This document shows, in pieces, positions 26,066 to 35,613 of a stretch of 64,000 bases of DNA. The first letter of the stretch is position 1. Each line of letters starts with the position of its first letter. A model generated the notes under the pieces. That model did no database searches, was not told the origin of the DNA, and saw nothing but the letters and a program-made list of their open reading frames with translations. Position numbers and translations under genes: made by a program. The DNA lies in contig OZ244046.1 of NCBI GenBank assembly GCA_965215055.1, forward strand, positions 248,001 to 312,000, in the 5' to 3' direction. The DNA comes from G965215055 sp965215055 (GTDB taxonomy: Bacteria; Pseudomonadota; Gammaproteobacteria; UBA4575).

Positions 26066-27346
26066 ATGTTTACCGCAGACATGTCCATTGTTAATTTTGA
26101 CAAGGAGCTCACCGATGCTATTCAGTCGGAAATTCGTCGCCAGGAAGAGCACGTGGAGTTGATCGCATCTGAAAACTATGCCAGCCCCAGGGTGATGGAA
26201 GCGCAGGGGTCCGTGCTCACCAATAAATACGCCGAGGGTTATCCAGCGAAACGTTACTACGGTGGATGTGAGTTTGTTGATATTGCCGAACAACTGGCTA
26301 TTGATCGGGTAAAAAAACTGTTTGACGCAGATTATGCCAACGTCCAGGCTCATTCAGGCTCTCAAGCCAATGCTGCCGTGTACCTGGCTCTGCTCGAGCC
26401 CCATGACACTATCATGGGATTGTCCTTGACGCATGGAGGGCACCTGACGCATGGCTGCCCGGTCAATTTCTCAGGAAAGATTTTCAATGCTATCCAATAT
26501 GGCCTGAATCCGGATACGGGTGAAGTGGATTATGATGAAGTCGAGCGGCTGGCGAAAGAGCATAACCCGAAAATGATTATTGCAGGTTTTTCCGCCTACT
26601 CCAGGGTTTGGGATTGGCAGCGCTTTAGAGATATATGCGATGAAGTAGATGCCTTGATGGTGGTGGATATGGCGCACGTAGCGGGTTTGATTGCTGCCGG
26701 TTTGTATCCGAACCCGGTTCCGATTGCCGACGTGGTGACTTCCACAACACATAAAACCCTGCGGGGACCGCGTGGCGGAATTATTCTGGCGCGCGAGAAT
26801 GAGGACATTACCAAAAAATTAAATGCCATGATATTTCCGGGAACACAAGGCGGCCCGCTGATGCATGTAATTGCAGCCAAGGCTGTGGCCTTCCTGGAAG
26901 CACTGCAACCAGAGTTCAAGACTTATCAATTGCAAGTGCTCAACAATGCAAGAGCCATGGCAAAACAATTTATGAACCGCGGTTACAAGATTGTATCGGG
27001 CGGCACCGATGATCACTTGTTTTTAGTAGACCTGATCGATAAGGGAATCACGGGTAAGGCTGCCGATGCGGCACTGGGCAAGGCAAACATTACTGTAAAT
27101 AAAAATACGGTCCCCAATGACCCACAATCGCCTTTTGTAACGAGCGGCTTGCGCATTGGCAGCCCTGCAGCGACCACGCGTGGCTTCAAGGAGCAGGAGT
27201 GCAAGGAACTGGTTAATTGGATGTGCGATATTCTTGACGACCTCGAAAATACCCAGACGATAGAGCGTGTAAAAAGCCAGGTTCTTGATCTGTGCAGACG
27301 ATTCCCCGTATACCGTGCGAGCACTGCACAACAGGCCGTAGCGTAA
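26066..27346 (+). CDS. glyA: Serine hydroxymethyltransferase
   Basis: 426 aa PLP enzyme interconverting serine plus THF with glycine plus methylene-THF. Motifs are LIASENYASPRVMEAQGS, NVQAHSGSQAN and the PLP-lysine region VTSTTHKTLRGPRGG. The start at ATG 26066 follows TAGGAG; a second ATG at 26081 (MSIVNFDKEL) would also be acceptable. It stands between purL/HDAC and nrdR. As a one-carbon enzyme it connects to the C1 genes at the left edge only in general metabolism. Confidence 0.96.
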   Translation: MFTADMSIVNFDKELTDAIQSEIRRQEEHVELIASENYASPRVMEAQGSVLTNKYAEGYPAKRYYGGCEFVDIAEQLAIDRVKKLFDADYANVQAHSGSQANAAVYLALLEPHDTIMGLSLTHGGHLTHGCPVNFSGKIFNAIQYGLNPDTGEVDYDEVERLAKEHNPKMIIAGFSAYSRVWDWQRFRDICDEVDALMVVDMAHVAGLIAAGLYPNPVPIADVVTSTTHKTLRGPRGGIILARENEDITKKLNAMIFPGTQGGPLMHVIAAKAVAFLEALQPEFKTYQLQVLNNARAMAKQFMNRGYKIVSGGTDDHLFLVDLIDKGITGKAADAALGKANITVNKNTVPNDPQSPFVTSGLRIGSPAATTRGFKEQECKELVNWMCDILDDLENTQTIERVKSQVLDLCRRFPVYRASTAQQAVA

Positions 27347-27382
27347 ATCCCTGCACGTGGCTTTCTAGCCTGCACCAGATAG

Positions 27383-27901
27383 ATGCACTGTCCCTTCTGT
27401 CGTTCTGCAAATACAAAAGTTGTGGATTCGCGTCTTGCGGCAAAAGGAGACCAAGTGCGCCGGCGGCGGGAATGCCTGGAATGCGGAGAACGCTTTACTA
27501 CCTACGAAAGTGTAGAGCGAAGTTTTCCCCGGGTTGTAAAACGCAACGGCCGCCGTGAGGCTTTCGATGAAGAAAAACTTCGCAAGGGCATTACTCTTGC
27601 CTGTGAAAAACGGCCTGTTGCGACAGAAGTAATCGATACGGTAATAAACCAGATATCTCATAAGGCACTGGGGACTGGGGAACGGGAAATACAGGCGGAA
27701 ATGATTGGCGAATGGGCAATGCAAGGGCTGCGTGTCGTTGACCAGGTAGCTTACGTGCGCTTTGCTTCGGTATGTAGGAGTTTTGAAGACGTACAGGAGT
27801 TCAAGGATATCATTGAAAGGGTAGAGAATGATCTGACTCCCGAGATGCTTGAAAGTCAACTTTCATTAATTTCTGACGATTTCGACAAAAGCACGCACTA
27901 G
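27383..27901 (+). CDS. nrdR: Transcriptional repressor NrdR
   Basis: 172 aa. N-terminal zinc ribbon (CPFC near residue 3 and CLECGERF about 30 residues later) followed by an ATP-cone domain (RVVKRNGRREAFDEEKLRKG). NrdR senses ATP/dATP and represses ribonucleotide reductase genes. It leads the conserved nrdR-rib-nusB-thiL-pgpA block. I saw no NrdR boxes inside this window. Confidence 0.95.
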   Translation: MHCPFCRSANTKVVDSRLAAKGDQVRRRRECLECGERFTTYESVERSFPRVVKRNGRREAFDEEKLRKGITLACEKRPVATEVIDTVINQISHKALGTGEREIQAEMIGEWAMQGLRVVDQVAYVRFASVCRSFEDVQEFKDIIERVENDLTPEMLESQLSLISDDFDKSTH

Positions 27902-27922
27902 TCCATTTGCTGGTTGGTCGAC

Positions 27923-29041
27923 ATGCAGCAAATAACAAATGACCATGCCTACATGGCCGAAGCCCTGCGCTTGGCGCAGAAAGGCTTGTTTACAGTGCGG
28001 GTCAATCCGCGCGTGGGTTGCGTGCTTGTAAAGCAGGGTAAAATTATTGGTAGTGGATACCATGCACGTCATGGTCAAAGTCATGCCGAGGTAAATGCCC
28101 TGAACAGTGCAACGGAGAACGTTGAAAACGCTACTGCCTACGTCACGCTGGAGCCATGTACACATCAAGGCAATACGCCCCCCTGCGTGGAACCAATAGT
28201 TGCCGCAAGGGTCGCGAGAGTAGTAGTGGCAACCAGGGACCCCAACCCCCTGGTCAATGGCAAAGGGCTTGAGTATTTGAAGCAACACGGCATAGAAACA
28301 CGCTGTCACGTTCTGGAAAAAGACGCACAGGAACTTAACAGGGGGTTTATAAAAAGAATCATTGCAAACCAGCCGTATGTAACAGTGAAGACCGCGATCA
28401 GTATGGATGGCAGAACCGCGTTGACTTCAGGCGAGAGCAAGTGGATTACCGGTGAACATGCACGCCTGGACGTGCAAAAATTACGCGCGTCCAGCTGTGC
28501 CATTTTAACCGGTATCGAAACCATACTGTACGATGATCCCTCTCTTACGGTTCGCCTTTCCAGGCAGGATTTGGGCATTGAAGAGGAATTTGAACAACCG
28601 GCAAGAGTAATACTGGATACCAGCCTCCGTTTCCCCGAGACAGCCAAAGTATTAAAGTCCCCCGGCAAGGTCATTGTTTATACCTGCTCTGACAATGATG
28701 AAAAATCCACCGCATTACGACGGCGGAACGTGGAAGTGACACGAGTCAACATGTCTGCGAACCGCGTTGAACTGGAGAGCGTTATGCATGACTTGGCGAG
28801 TCGCGGCATTAACGAAGTGTGGACGGAGGCAGGTGCTACACTTACGGGAAGCCTGCTGGAACAAAATCTTGTCGACAAGATGATCATCTACATGGCACCG
28901 TGCCTGATTGGCGATTCAGACCGCGGACTTGCGAGGCTGTCTTCCATTACTACGATGCGAGACCAGATGGCATTGAAAATTGAGGAAACCAGGTTCGTCG
29001 GAAACGATATCAGGATAACGGCCAAACCGCTGCAAACCTGA
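27923..29041 (+). CDS. ribD: Bifunctional riboflavin biosynthesis deaminase/reductase RibD
   Basis: About 372 aa from ATG 27923 (TTG 27914 is possible). N-terminal deaminase with zinc motif SHAEVNAL and EPCTHQGNTPPC; C-terminal reductase beginning VTVKTAISMDGRTAL. It carries out the deamination and side-chain reduction steps after GTP cyclohydrolase II. It begins 21 bp after nrdR. No FMN riboswitch is visible upstream. Confidence 0.95.
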   Translation: MQQITNDHAYMAEALRLAQKGLFTVRVNPRVGCVLVKQGKIIGSGYHARHGQSHAEVNALNSATENVENATAYVTLEPCTHQGNTPPCVEPIVAARVARVVVATRDPNPLVNGKGLEYLKQHGIETRCHVLEKDAQELNRGFIKRIIANQPYVTVKTAISMDGRTALTSGESKWITGEHARLDVQKLRASSCAILTGIETILYDDPSLTVRLSRQDLGIEEEFEQPARVILDTSLRFPETAKVLKSPGKVIVYTCSDNDEKSTALRRRNVEVTRVNMSANRVELESVMHDLASRGINEVWTEAGATLTGSLLEQNLVDKMIIYMAPCLIGDSDRGLARLSSITTMRDQMALKIEETRFVGNDIRITAKPLQT

Positions 29042-29103
29042 ATAGCATCATGTCGGCAACTGACCTGTTTTTTACTACTTTTATCAAGCTGGGCAGATAA
29101 CAA

Positions 29104-29700
29104 ATGTTTACAGGTATCGTGGAAGAAGTTGGGATGATTGACCAAGTCGCCGAAAAAAAAGACGTGTATCAATACCATATCCATAGCACCCCTTCATTCA
29201 CGGCCGAAGTAAAGACAGGCGACAGCATTTCAGTGGACGGTGTCTGCTTGACGGCCTGTAACGTACAAAAGGGGTGTTTTGCAGTCGATGTTTCCCGGGA
29301 AACCAGGCGATGTACTACGTTTGGCGGCAAGAGGCGGAACAGCCAGGTGAACCTGGAGCGCGCCGTAACGCCTTCAACGCGCTTGGGAGGGCACATCGTA
29401 AGCGGTCATATAGACGGCCTCGGTACATTGGTGGAACGCAGTGATGATGAAAACGAATCCGTTTTATGGATTGCTGCTCCCTCGGACTTGGTTAGATACA
29501 TTGCCGTCAAGGGCTCGATTTGCATTGACGGGGTGAGCTTGACTGTAAACCGGGTCGAACATGACCGACACAGTGTGACTATAATCCCACATACCTTGAA
29601 AAATACCACGTTGCATTCACTGCAACCCGGTGACAAGGTGAATATAGAAGTAGACCTGGTAGCGCGGTACCTGGAACGATTAACAAGATCGGAGCACTAG
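29104..29700 (+). CDS. ribE: Riboflavin synthase alpha subunit
   Basis: 198 aa made of two similar lumazine-binding halves, starting MFTGIVEEVGMI and LGGHIVSGHIDGLG. It dismutates two 6,7-dimethyl-8-ribityllumazine molecules to riboflavin. The gene lies between ribD and ribH, 5 bp before ribH. The usual ribBA gene, often placed here in gammaproteobacteria, is absent. Confidence 0.95.
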   Translation: MFTGIVEEVGMIDQVAEKKDVYQYHIHSTPSFTAEVKTGDSISVDGVCLTACNVQKGCFAVDVSRETRRCTTFGGKRRNSQVNLERAVTPSTRLGGHIVSGHIDGLGTLVERSDDENESVLWIAAPSDLVRYIAVKGSICIDGVSLTVNRVEHDRHSVTIIPHTLKNTTLHSLQPGDKVNIEVDLVARYLERLTRSEH

Positions 29701-29705
29701 CGGTA

Positions 29706-30188
29706 ATGGAACAAAGTTATACGCCAGATGCGGATTATTCAGGTAAATATGCTCGTATCGGTATCGTATCTGCGCGCTTTAACGGTGATATCGTCGAGGC
29801 AATGAGGGCGGCTGCATACGATACGCTGATCGAAAATGGAGTAAGCGAAGAAGATATTACAAGCGTACACGTCCCCGGTGCCCTTGAACTTCCTCTTGCC
29901 TGCAAAACGATGGCAGCTACGAAAAGACAAGACGGTATCATAGCGTTGGGCTGTGTAATACGTGGCGGCACACCACATTTTGAATATGTATGCCAGGGCT
30001 GTACATCGGGTATTCAGCAAATATCCCTGGAGACAAACGTTCCGATCGCGTTTGGCGTATTGACAACCGATACAGTTGCACAGGCACAGGCGCGTGCTTC
30101 GACCGACGGCACGAAGGAAAATAAAGGCCGATATGCCGCGCTGTGCGTATTGGAGATGATCAATGTTATACGGACCATTGATCGTTAG
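29706..30188 (+). CDS. ribH: 6,7-dimethyl-8-ribityllumazine synthase
   Basis: 160 aa, family-typical length. Motifs are GIVSARFNGDIVEAM, HVPGALELPLACK and the phosphate-binding and catalytic region ALGCVIRGGTPHFEYV (His in PHFEYV). It condenses the ribityl-pyrimidine with dihydroxybutanone phosphate. The nusB GTG start follows the stop immediately. Confidence 0.96.
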   Translation: MEQSYTPDADYSGKYARIGIVSARFNGDIVEAMRAAAYDTLIENGVSEEDITSVHVPGALELPLACKTMAATKRQDGIIALGCVIRGGTPHFEYVCQGCTSGIQQISLETNVPIAFGVLTTDTVAQAQARASTDGTKENKGRYAALCVLEMINVIRTIDR

Positions 30189-30611
30189 GTGAGCGAAGTA
30201 CAGCCAGGAAAGCGTCACTGGTCCAGGCGGTTTGCGTTACAGGCGCTCTATCAATGGCAGTTCACAGGACATGGTATCGATGAACTCCTGGTGCAGTATG
30301 CCGAGGATGAGAACTGGGTTAAAGTCGATGAGGACTACTTCACTGAACTGCTGCGTGAATCGATAAATAATGCAGATGAACTTACCAAGGTATTCTCAAA
30401 ATACATGGAATTACCCGTTAGGCAGGTTGACCCCGTTGAGAAGGCGATCCTGCTATATTCAACGTATGAAATACTGCATAAACGTGACGTACCCACCAAT
30501 GTAATTATTTCCGAAGCAGTAAAGTTATGCAGGAAATTCGGGTCGGTGGAAGGTTATAAATTTGTAAACGGTATTTTGGATAAAATTGCCAAAACCCGAG
30601 TAACTGGCTGA
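30189..30611 (+). CDS. nusB: Transcription antitermination factor NusB
   Basis: 140 aa all-helical RNA-binding protein of rRNA antitermination (with NusE). Typical features are WSRRFALQALYQWQFTG near the N-terminus, DPVEKAILLYSTYEILHKRDVP and EAVKLCRKFGSVEGYKFVNG. GTG start directly after the ribH stop, so translation is coupled. Confidence 0.95.
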   Translation: MSEVQPGKRHWSRRFALQALYQWQFTGHGIDELLVQYAEDENWVKVDEDYFTELLRESINNADELTKVFSKYMELPVRQVDPVEKAILLYSTYEILHKRDVPTNVIISEAVKLCRKFGSVEGYKFVNGILDKIAKTRVTG

Positions 30612-30630
30612 ATTTCTCTGGTAGTCGATC

Positions 30631-31593
30631 TTGTCGGAACAAGACATCATTGCACGGTATTTCTCCAGGCACCGGGCCTGCACGGACGTAGAGATTGGCG
30701 TCGGGGACGATGCTGCCGTAGTTACGCCTCCGGAAAATTCAAAGATGGTGATTACTACGGATACACTGAATGAAGGAATTCATTTTCGTGCTGATTGCCG
30801 GCCGGAATTTTTAGGCCATAAAGCACTGGCGATAAGCCTCAGCGACCTTGCTGCGATGGGGGCTACGCCGCTTTGGGCCACCATAAATTTATCCATACCA
30901 AACGTTGAACACCAGTGGCTGAAGGATTTTGCACATGGACTTTTTTCATTGGCAGATCGCTATGACGTGAAGATAATCGGTGGGGATACAGCGAAAGGGT
31001 ATTTATCAATCTCTGTACAGGCAATTGGTTGCCTGGGCCCCGGTGAAGTGCTTACAAGGTCAGGTGCCGAAGTAGATGATTTGATTTATGTATCCGGGAC
31101 AATTGGAGATGCCGCGCTGGGGCTGAAACTGTATGAATGCATGCAAGGCACGGTGTCGCCAGTAGACCAGGATTACCTCACCTTGCGTTTTGACAAGCCT
31201 GAACCAAGAATAGAGCTTGGGCTGGAAATAGTGAAGTTTGCAAAGGCCGCTACTGACGTTTCGGACGGCCTGCTGATTGACTTGCAGCATGTACTGTCAA
31301 TGAGCAATGTAGGCGCGGTTATCGATACCGGGGAAATTCCGTTTTCGGAGGCCATACAAAGGCAACTCAAAGATTCACGGGACTGGTCAACTCTACTCAC
31401 GGGTGGCGAGGACTATGAGCTTATCTTCACTGCCGATAAAAGATATGCGGACAGGGTCAGACACATCAGTGATAAAATCAACTGTCCCATTACCGAGATC
31501 GGGCAGATTGTAGAAGGTAACAATATAAAGCTGATGCAAGAGGGCAGCCCTGTTGCATTACCCGAAAAGCTCGGATTCGATCATTTTGCGTGA
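30631..31593 (+). CDS. thiL: Thiamine-monophosphate kinase
   Basis: 320 aa from TTG 30631. AIRS-like kinase motifs are VGDDAAVV near residue 26, ISLSDLAAMGATPLWA, GGDTAKG and ATDVSDGLLIDL. It phosphorylates TMP to the active cofactor TPP. Position between nusB and pgpA is the standard one in gammaproteobacteria. Confidence 0.95.
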   Translation: MSEQDIIARYFSRHRACTDVEIGVGDDAAVVTPPENSKMVITTDTLNEGIHFRADCRPEFLGHKALAISLSDLAAMGATPLWATINLSIPNVEHQWLKDFAHGLFSLADRYDVKIIGGDTAKGYLSISVQAIGCLGPGEVLTRSGAEVDDLIYVSGTIGDAALGLKLYECMQGTVSPVDQDYLTLRFDKPEPRIELGLEIVKFAKAATDVSDGLLIDLQHVLSMSNVGAVIDTGEIPFSEAIQRQLKDSRDWSTLLTGGEDYELIFTADKRYADRVRHISDKINCPITEIGQIVEGNNIKLMQEGSPVALPEKLGFDHFA

Positions 31594-31602
31594 TTGCCTG
31601 GG

Positions 31603-32079
31603 ATGCCAAGTGATATAAAGCAGATCGTACTGCGCAACCCCGTTCATGTTCTTTCATTCGGCTTTGGAGCAGGTCTTTCACCAGTAGTACCTGGCACCAT
31701 CGGTACGTTGGTAGCGATTCCGATATACTTGGTACTGGCCTCGTTTTCAACGGTCGTCTATCTGTCGTCTGTAATTGTCATGTTCATGCTGGGTTGCTGG
31801 ACCTCTCGGCGGACTTCGGATGCACTTGGGATTCATGATCATCCTGGAATTGTGATCGACGAGATAGTCGGGTACTTGGTGGCAATGCTGTTTGTGCCGC
31901 TTGGCTGGTACTGGATAATTGCAGGGTTCCTGCTTTTCAGGATATTTGACATCTTCAAGCCATGGCCAATCTCTATGGTAGAACGGCACGTCAAGGGAGG
32001 AATAGGGATCATGCTGGACGATCTGCTTGCCGCCGTTTACAGTTTGTTATTCCTGCATATTGCAATTTGGTTGACCTGA
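31603..32079 (+). CDS. pgpA: Phosphatidylglycerophosphatase A
   Basis: About 158 aa from ATG 31603 (TTG 31594, directly after thiL, is possible). Membrane phosphatase that removes phosphate from phosphatidylglycerophosphate. Motifs are SFGFGAGLSPVVPGTIGT, HPGIVIDEIVGYLVAM and FRIFDIFKPWPI; several hydrophobic helices. It complements pgsA, encoded at 53976, in making phosphatidylglycerol. Confidence 0.93.
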   Translation: MPSDIKQIVLRNPVHVLSFGFGAGLSPVVPGTIGTLVAIPIYLVLASFSTVVYLSSVIVMFMLGCWTSRRTSDALGIHDHPGIVIDEIVGYLVAMLFVPLGWYWIIAGFLLFRIFDIFKPWPISMVERHVKGGIGIMLDDLLAAVYSLLFLHIAIWLT

Positions 32080-32114
32080 TGATTCACGCTCCCTCGCCGT
32101 AAGCGGGGAAAGAT

Positions 32115-33521
32115 ATGAAGATACGCACTCGTTTTGCCCCAAGCCCTACAGGTTACCTGCATATCGGTGGTGTTCGAACCGCATTATTTAATTGGTTGTA
32201 CGCCAGAAAGCATCAAGGCGAATTTTTATTGCGCATTGAAGACACTGACCAAGAACGCTCCGCAAAAGAATATACACGGGAAATATTTGCGAGCCTGTCA
32301 TGGCTGGGAATAAATCCAGATATTGAACTGGTGTTTCAATCCACCCGCACTGCCAGGTATCAGCAGGTCATTCAGCAACTGGTAGATGACGGCAAGGCGT
32401 ACTATTGCTATTGCTCGAAAGAGCGGCTGGATGCACTTCGTGAGGAGCAAATAAGCCATGGAAAAAAACCTCGTTATGATGGTTTCTGTCGAGATTTGAC
32501 AAAAGCACCACCCGTAAACGTGAAACCGGTCGTGCGTTTCAAAAATCCCGTAGACGGCAGCGTAAACATTGAAGACCAGGTTCAAGGTCTTGTAAGCGTA
32601 CAAAATAGCGAACTGGATGACTTGATTCTGGCGCGTTCGGATACTACGCCGACGTATAATCTGTGCGTTGTCGTGGACGATGTTGATTTTGCAATTACGC
32701 ACGTTATCAGGGGGGATGACCACCTGAATAATACGTCCAGGCAAATCAACATATTCAGGGCATTACGTAAAGAAGTGCCGGTCTTTGCCCATATACCGCT
32801 GATACACGGCAGGGATGGCAAGCGGCTATCCAAGCGTCATGCTGCAACCTCGGTAAGCCAGTACCGAAGAGACGGGTTTCTGCCCCAGGCACTGTTGAAT
32901 TACCTGGTACGGCTTGGCTGGTCTCACGGCGACCAGGAGATTTTTTCAATCGAAGAAATGATCGAACTGTTTGATCTGAATTCGGTTCACCGGTCTGCGG
33001 CAACGTTCGATGTCGAAAAGCTCGCTTGGGTGAACCATCAGCACATGAAAAAGACCACAGGTGCGGCTGTCAAGCCTGTACTCGAAGAATACTTTGGTTC
33101 AAAAGGAGTTTATCCTGATGATGCACCGAATGTTGCAGCGTTATTTGACGTACAAAAGGAACGTTGTAAAACCCTGCAAGAATTATGCGACGCAAGTAAA
33201 TTCTTTTATATGGAAATTGACAGCTATGATGAAAAGGCAGCCACGAAACACTTTACCGAAGAAGGCGCAGCCATCTTGAAGTCTTTGCAAGATGAACTGA
33301 AGGCAGTTGATAATTGGCTTGCACCCAATATCCATGCTGCGGTTAAATCTACGGCAGATAACATGAATCTAAAACTGGGGCAGGTGGCACCGCCGTTGAG
33401 ACTGGCAGTAACGGGACAAGCGGTTTCACCGCCCATTGCCGTCACCCTGGAGCTTCTGGGACCCGAGAAATCCCTGCGCCGCCTGGAACAGGCAATTGAA
33501 TACATCACGTCTTCAATATAA
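32115..33521 (+). CDS. gltX: Glutamyl-tRNA synthetase
   Basis: 468 aa class I enzyme. The HIGH motif is in RFAPSPTGYLHIGGVRTAL and the KMSKS motif appears as GKRLSKRHAA. The YCYCSKERLDALR region (Cys-x-Cys) may bind zinc as in other bacterial GluRS. A tRNA-Ala gene follows 14 bp downstream on the same strand. Confidence 0.95.
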   Translation: MKIRTRFAPSPTGYLHIGGVRTALFNWLYARKHQGEFLLRIEDTDQERSAKEYTREIFASLSWLGINPDIELVFQSTRTARYQQVIQQLVDDGKAYYCYCSKERLDALREEQISHGKKPRYDGFCRDLTKAPPVNVKPVVRFKNPVDGSVNIEDQVQGLVSVQNSELDDLILARSDTTPTYNLCVVVDDVDFAITHVIRGDDHLNNTSRQINIFRALRKEVPVFAHIPLIHGRDGKRLSKRHAATSVSQYRRDGFLPQALLNYLVRLGWSHGDQEIFSIEEMIELFDLNSVHRSAATFDVEKLAWVNHQHMKKTTGAAVKPVLEEYFGSKGVYPDDAPNVAALFDVQKERCKTLQELCDASKFFYMEIDSYDEKAATKHFTEEGAAILKSLQDELKAVDNWLAPNIHAAVKSTADNMNLKLGQVAPPLRLAVTGQAVSPPIAVTLELLGPEKSLRRLEQAIEYITSSI

Positions 33522-33535
33522 ATTACTCAATTAAT

Positions 33536-33611
<76 letters not shown>

Positions 33612-33669
33612 AGATATTTTAGAGGCAATGCTGCCTATCAAGCTGTCCCTGGCTGACAGGAGCAGTTTG

Positions 33670-34587
33670 TCAAGGTTTTTCAGCCGTGGTGTTGTTCGCG
33701 ACCTCGTCTGTGCTGGCACGAACCTGCACGTCGACATCAAGTTGAATTTCCCCGCCACCTTGGAGAACTCCCCGGGTTGGAGATATATCCCGATAGTCGC
33801 GCCCTACGGCAACTCGTACGTGCCTTTGGTCAACCAGGCTTCGGTTGGTAGGGTCGAAACCTGTCCAGCCAAGTTTTGGTAACTGGCACTCCACCCAGGC
33901 ATGCGTGGCATTATCCGGTACCTGTTCGCCCGGCTGACCGGTCACATGCAGATAGCCTGAAACATAGCGAGCAGGAATGCCCCAGGAGCGTACAATAGCA
34001 ATCATGAGGTGGGCGTAGTCTTGGCATACTCCACCTCCATTTTCGAGAATGTGTTCAATAGAAGATTCTGCCGTAGTGCTTCCCGGAGCATAGTGTAAAT
34101 TGCGATACAGCGTGTCTGAAAGCTGCAACAAGTCCTCAAGAGAGTCGTGCTCAGGCCTGATACGGTGTCGGTCAACAAATGCAGCGAGGGCAGGGGAAGG
34201 TCGCGCCAGTGTACTGGGATGTGTGTAATCCCAGTTAGTGAAAGATATATCAGGAGAGTGGATTTTCTTCCAGCTGCCGACGCTTACCTTCGAAGGCAAG
34301 GGTACGGGAGCTACTTCAACTGTAGAAAAGGTAGTGATGTTCAAGGCGTCATGTGCTTGATGAACGTCAAGGACATGCCGTGTGTTACCAAAGTAATCTG
34401 TCTCGCAGCTCAAATAGGCTGACGGCTGTGTTTTAATGTCGAAGTGAAGAAGCTTTTGTCTTTGATTTGCATGAGGCTTCAGACAAAGCATCATCACGCA
34501 CTGCTGCGCATGCGTGGCATATCGATAGTGAGAGGTGTGTGTGATCTCATAACGGATGTTTTCAGTCACGGGAGCAGTGGCACGCAA
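33670..34587 (-). CDS. Transglutaminase-like family protein
   Basis: 305 aa. Bacterial transglutaminase-like N-terminal domain (YEITHTSHYRYATHAQQ, LCLKPHANQRQKLLHF) and a papain-like core with Cys in GGGVCQDYAHLMIAIVRS, His in DNATHAWVECQ and Asp in GWTGFDPTN. Third gene of a well-known triad with alpha-E and circularly permuted ATP-grasp proteins, thought to make and cleave peptide or isopeptide tags; the actual substrate is unknown. Possible starts lie slightly downstream of the first ATG. Confidence 0.85.
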   Translation of the reverse strand: MRATAPVTENIRYEITHTSHYRYATHAQQCVMMLCLKPHANQRQKLLHFDIKTQPSAYLSCETDYFGNTRHVLDVHQAHDALNITTFSTVEVAPVPLPSKVSVGSWKKIHSPDISFTNWDYTHPSTLARPSPALAAFVDRHRIRPEHDSLEDLLQLSDTLYRNLHYAPGSTTAESSIEHILENGGGVCQDYAHLMIAIVRSWGIPARYVSGYLHVTGQPGEQVPDNATHAWVECQLPKLGWTGFDPTNRSLVDQRHVRVAVGRDYRDISPTRGVLQGGGEIQLDVDVQVRASTDEVANNTTAEKP

Positions 34588-34644
34588 AACTTTTTCCTGA
34601 AAGATGCAAAAAACGTGTATAGCGGATCACACCCAATTGTGAGG

Positions 34645-35613
34645 TCAACGTGTCGGGGCACCTTCAATGGCATAATCAACATATGCTTCGATTATGAGGG
34701 TATGAAGATTATGACAGTGCTCCTGGACCTGCTTGAGAAGAGCTTCATCATTGTTCCGATCAGGCCACTCGTAGCGAACCAGGGCGTTCAATCGACCGGC
34801 AAGCCGTTCAGCCGCACTGCTTGCGCGCGAACCGGAGCCCGCACCAATGGCAGCCTTTTCCGTTGCTACCGCGTTGAGCAAATTATACAGAGAACCGGGC
34901 AGTAGGGGGTCAGCGACAAGCAGGTCCAAAGCCTGGGCCGGTTGGACCTCAACACTGTAGTTGCTTTTATAGGCTTCAAACGCCTGGCAGGCACGCAGCA
35001 AGCTTGTCCAATCCGCACCGAAAGCCTCATCCTTTGATTGACTGACGGTAAATTGCGCCAGGAGCAGCGCGACCAGGAGTTGGGCACGCTCAATGGAGCG
35101 TCCAAGCCGCATGAAACGCCAGCCTTCTTCACGGTACATGGTCGCTTCGGCTATCCCTGTAAAAGTGTAGATATCCCGTGCCGTCTCCATGTAGAAATTT
35201 TCTGGAGAGGTCTTCCAGATGTCTTTAATGTCGAGGTCGCGAATATGTAACCAAGTCAGGTTCAAACAGACCCACATCTCGGTACTGATGCAATGGCGCA
35301 TTTGGCGGGCATTTTCACGGACGAGGGCAAAGCAGCTTCGAATCGAGTCGAGATTGGAATGTTCGAACGTGAGGTCGCCAGCAAGGGTACAGGAGTCAGC
35401 CAGGGTGTAGGCATCGCTCTCGCCAAGTTCAAGGCTGCCTCCAGGTGGCTGTCGGTTGAGGCTGGTATATATCCGACTCCAGCCGAAATATATTTCACGG
35501 ATTGATCGGTCTACCAGTGCTTCTATCTGAAATTGCAGCAGGCGGCAGAGATGTTCCGTCCTTTCCAAGTAACGACCCATCCAATACAGCCCTTGTGCGC
35601 TGCGAGAAAGCAT
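34645..35613 (-). CDS. Alpha-E domain-containing protein
   Basis: 322 aa, wholly helical. The N-terminus LSRSAQGLYWMGRYLERTEH is the alpha-E signature, with conserved ARTLRxxxS-like spacing later (RENARQMRHCIST). Molecular role is unknown. It begins directly after the ATP-grasp gene stop, so the two are co-translated. Alpha-E proteins occur almost only with ATP-grasp and transglutaminase partners, as here. Confidence 0.88.
   Translation of the reverse strand: MLSRSAQGLYWMGRYLERTEHLCRLLQFQIEALVDRSIREIYFGWSRIYTSLNRQPPGGSLELGESDAYTLADSCTLAGDLTFEHSNLDSIRSCFALVRENARQMRHCISTEMWVCLNLTWLHIRDLDIKDIWKTSPENFYMETARDIYTFTGIAEATMYREEGWRFMRLGRSIERAQLLVALLLAQFTVSQSKDEAFGADWTSLLRACQAFEAYKSNYSVEVQPAQALDLLVADPLLPGSLYNLLNAVATEKAAIGAGSGSRASSAAERLAGRLNALVRYEWPDRNNDEALLKQVQEHCHNLHTLIIEAYVDYAIEGAPTR

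Noticed and set aside
27347..27922. FMN riboswitch before ribD, glycine riboswitch before glyA
   Set aside because: No conserved core sequences of either class are present in the upstream regions.
33628..33882. Plus-strand frame after tRNA-Ala
   Set aside because: Antisense to the 3' part of the transglutaminase gene, which has clear catalytic motifs.
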